Of a stretch of DNA of 7,567 bases, positions 5,988-7,567 are shown in pieces. Below the pieces are notes generated by a model. That model was not told the DNA's origin. It did not search any database and saw only the letters and a list, made by a program, of their open reading frames with translations. This DNA is from Pseudomonadota bacterium (lineage in GTDB: Bacteria; Pseudomonadota; Gammaproteobacteria; Pseudomonadales; Halieaceae), in contig JAUVBI010000153.1 of the NCBI GenBank assembly GCA_030591305.1, forward strand, positions 1 to 7,567. Reading direction: 5' to 3'. Every line of letters begins with the position of its first letter. The first letter of the stretch is position 1. A program made the translations under genes and the position numbers.

Positions 5988-7567
5988 ATGCGACCAGTAG
6001 TAGTCACTAGCTTAAGCTTACTCCTCCCGGTAATAGCTTTCGCCCAGAGTTCGTCTTCCGGTTTGTCGACGGCAACTGACATTTCACACGTTCAGGAAGT
6101 GGGCCCGGGCACCCTGTTGCCATCGGGTATCCCCGAGACTCCAGAGCAATTATCCAGAAGTAAAACACTCACCCTGTCATCGACGCCAGAGGCAACGACT
6201 CAATTACTCACTGAGTCATCCGCTTCAACGGGAATCAACTTCTCCAAGCTCATCACCTTCGACGAGTTTGCCATAGGAACCGCTATTTCCGGCAACTACC
6301 AGAACGTGGGCATACTCTTCGGCGGCTCTGAGCTGAAAATCGTAGACGATATCTCAAGTACCAACAGCCCGGTACTGGGTGGCACTCCCCCCGGAGGAGA
6401 ATTACTCGAGGGGGACATCACCGGCCAGTTCGTGATACCCGGCACCACAACACCAGCACCCGTGTATCGGATGACATGGGATATAGGTTACCTCAACGAA
6501 TTGAGTAGCGTCGAGATGGAGTTCTTCGGCCCCCAGGGCCAGCTGTTGTTTTCCCTACTCAACAATCAAACTGGCTTCCTCAAATACAGCGCCAGCGGTG
6601 GCAGCATTGGCATCGCCAGCTGGCGATTTCATATCGTCAGCACTGAAACCGCTGGCTTCGGCATAGACAACCTGTACTTCTCGATTCCAGGAGAAGACGA
6701 CCTCGACAGAGAGAAAGGCGAAATAGCCTGCTCCCAGGGCAACCCGGTAAACCCGGGTGTTGGCAACAAATACCAAATGGAAACAGACTACGAGGGCTCG
6801 CGCTCCTTCCCCCTCAAAGCCACACGCGCCTATAACTCCATTGGTGGCAGCTGGCAAATACTGCCCGAATTCAACTACGTACCCGGCGAGGTGGCGGGGC
6901 AGCTAATTCGCTCTGATGGCAAGGGCTTGTCTTACTTTCCCTACGGCGGTGTTGAGTGGCGAACAACCAGCCCGGAAATGACCGGCCGCCTGTCCATTGC
7001 TGTCGACGAGTTCGGCGCCGTCTCCGGCTGGCGCTTCACCACACTGGATGACCAAGTGGAACTCTACGATACGGCTGGCCGCATTACCTCAATAACACAG
7101 CGCTCGGGTATCAGCCACAACTACACGTACACCGACAGCGAGATAAAAGTCGCCCACAGCCTGGGTGGCAGTCTTACCTACACTCGAAATGCCCAGGGAG
7201 TTATTACCGGCTTTATCGACCCGGCCGGTAACTTATACAACTATAGCTACAATGCCAATGGACTGATTACTGCCGTTAGCTACCCCACCGGCGGGGGCAG
7301 AACCTATCATTATGAAGACAGGAACTACGATGACCTGTTGACGGGCATTAGCGATGCCAACGGTAACCGCTTCGCCACCTGGATGTACGACAGTAACCGC
7401 CGCGCTATTTTATCCGAGCACAACAGTGGGGCCGAAAGCACTACTTTCGACTACAGCTATACCGACCACCCCAGTTCACCCCAGACCGTTGTGACAAATG
7501 CCCTGGGCAATGACACCAGCTTCCACTACATAACCGTTAACGGGGCCAGTAAGGTGTTTTTAGTACG
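5988..7567 (+). CDS. Secreted RHS/YD-repeat protein, N-terminal part (cut by window edge)
   Basis: The reading frame stays open for 526 codons to the right edge. A signal peptide (MRPVVVTSLSLLLPVIAFAQ) is followed by a Ser/Thr-rich linker. Next is a beta-sandwich-like module (about 90-231) beginning TFDEFAIGTAISGNYQNVG and ending FGIDNLYF, a pattern often seen in PEP-CTERM and carbohydrate-binding-like exported proteins. The RHS entry segment, with Cys248 and GNPVNPGVGNKYQ (251-263), follows, and then YD repeats from about residue 360 (YDTAGRI, FIDPAGNLYNYSY, DANGNR, WMYDSN). RHS/YD repeats build a large hollow beta shell that encloses or displays a variable C-terminal domain, often a toxin used against competitors, but also adhesins and wall proteins. 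The core's end, any toxin tip and any immunity gene lie beyond the window, so the role stays open. A Sec signal argues against a VgrG/T6SS-delivered Rhs. Confidence 0.9.
   Translation, partial: MRPVVVTSLSLLLPVIAFAQSSSSGLSTATDISHVQEVGPGTLLPSGIPETPEQLSRSKTLTLSSTPEATTQLLTESSASTGINFSKLITFDEFAIGTAISGNYQNVGILFGGSELKIVDDISSTNSPVLGGTPPGGELLEGDITGQFVIPGTTTPAPVYRMTWDIGYLNELSSVEMEFFGPQGQLLFSLLNNQTGFLKYSASGGSIGIASWRFHIVSTETAGFGIDNLYFSIPGEDDLDREKGEIACSQGNPVNPGVGNKYQMETDYEGSRSFPLKATRAYNSIGGSWQILPEFNYVPGEVAGQLIRSDGKGLSYFPYGGVEWRTTSPEMTGRLSIAVDEFGAVSGWRFTTLDDQVELYDTAGRITSITQRSGISHNYTYTDSEIKVAHSLGGSLTYTRNAQGVITGFIDPAGNLYNYSYNANGLITAVSYPTGGGRTYHYEDRNYDDLLTGISDANGNRFATWMYDSNRRAILSEHNSGAESTTFDYSYTDHPSSPQTVVTNALGNDTSFHYITVNGASKVFLV

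Noticed and set aside
6555..6857. 100-codon minus-strand open frame near the right end
   Set aside because: It is the antisense of the RHS gene. The plus strand is continuously open from 5988 with a signal peptide and RHS motifs.

Overview
The window looks like a chromosomal stretch from a Gram-negative bacterium, most probably a marine gammaproteobacterium (Cellvibrionales/Spongiibacteraceae/Halieaceae-like). This is inferred from the TonB-dependent receptor with a classic plug domain, the TPR-sulfotransferase next to it, the balanced base composition and the codon use. No rRNA, tRNA, CRISPR array, insertion sequence or integration site is visible, and there is no gene-free stretch longer than about 270 bases.

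Layout. Bases 1-785 (minus strand) hold the N-terminal half of an aldehyde dehydrogenase that runs off the left edge. Bases 786-956 are a divergent control region with a perfect 18-bp palindrome and a degraded second copy 22 bp away, a good candidate operator for the adjacent regulator. Bases 957-1604 (plus) encode a TetR-family regulator. Twelve bases later comes a TPR-containing sulfotransferase (1617-3224), probably in the same transcript. A separate promoter-like sequence precedes a TonB-dependent outer-membrane receptor (3348-5717), which ends in a very clear cUUCGg-loop intrinsic terminator (5739-5764). A 270-bp spacer follows, with a plausible sigma-70 promoter and a leader rich in alternative base pairings. 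It leads into a large RHS/YD-repeat secreted protein (5988 to the right edge) that stays open for 526 codons and is cut by the window end.

How the parts may work together. The TetR protein probably represses itself, the sulfotransferase and the divergent dehydrogenase through the paired palindromes. The sulfotransferase and the receptor are neighbours, and the receptor has unusually tyrosine-rich, acidic, Cys-bracketed segments. This allows two readings: the enzyme sulfates a small molecule linked to the receptor's ligand, or it sulfates tyrosines of the receptor itself. Both are hypotheses. The RHS gene is insulated by the terminator and has its own promoter, so it is probably a separate unit. 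Its toxin tip or C-terminal domain, if any, lies outside the window.
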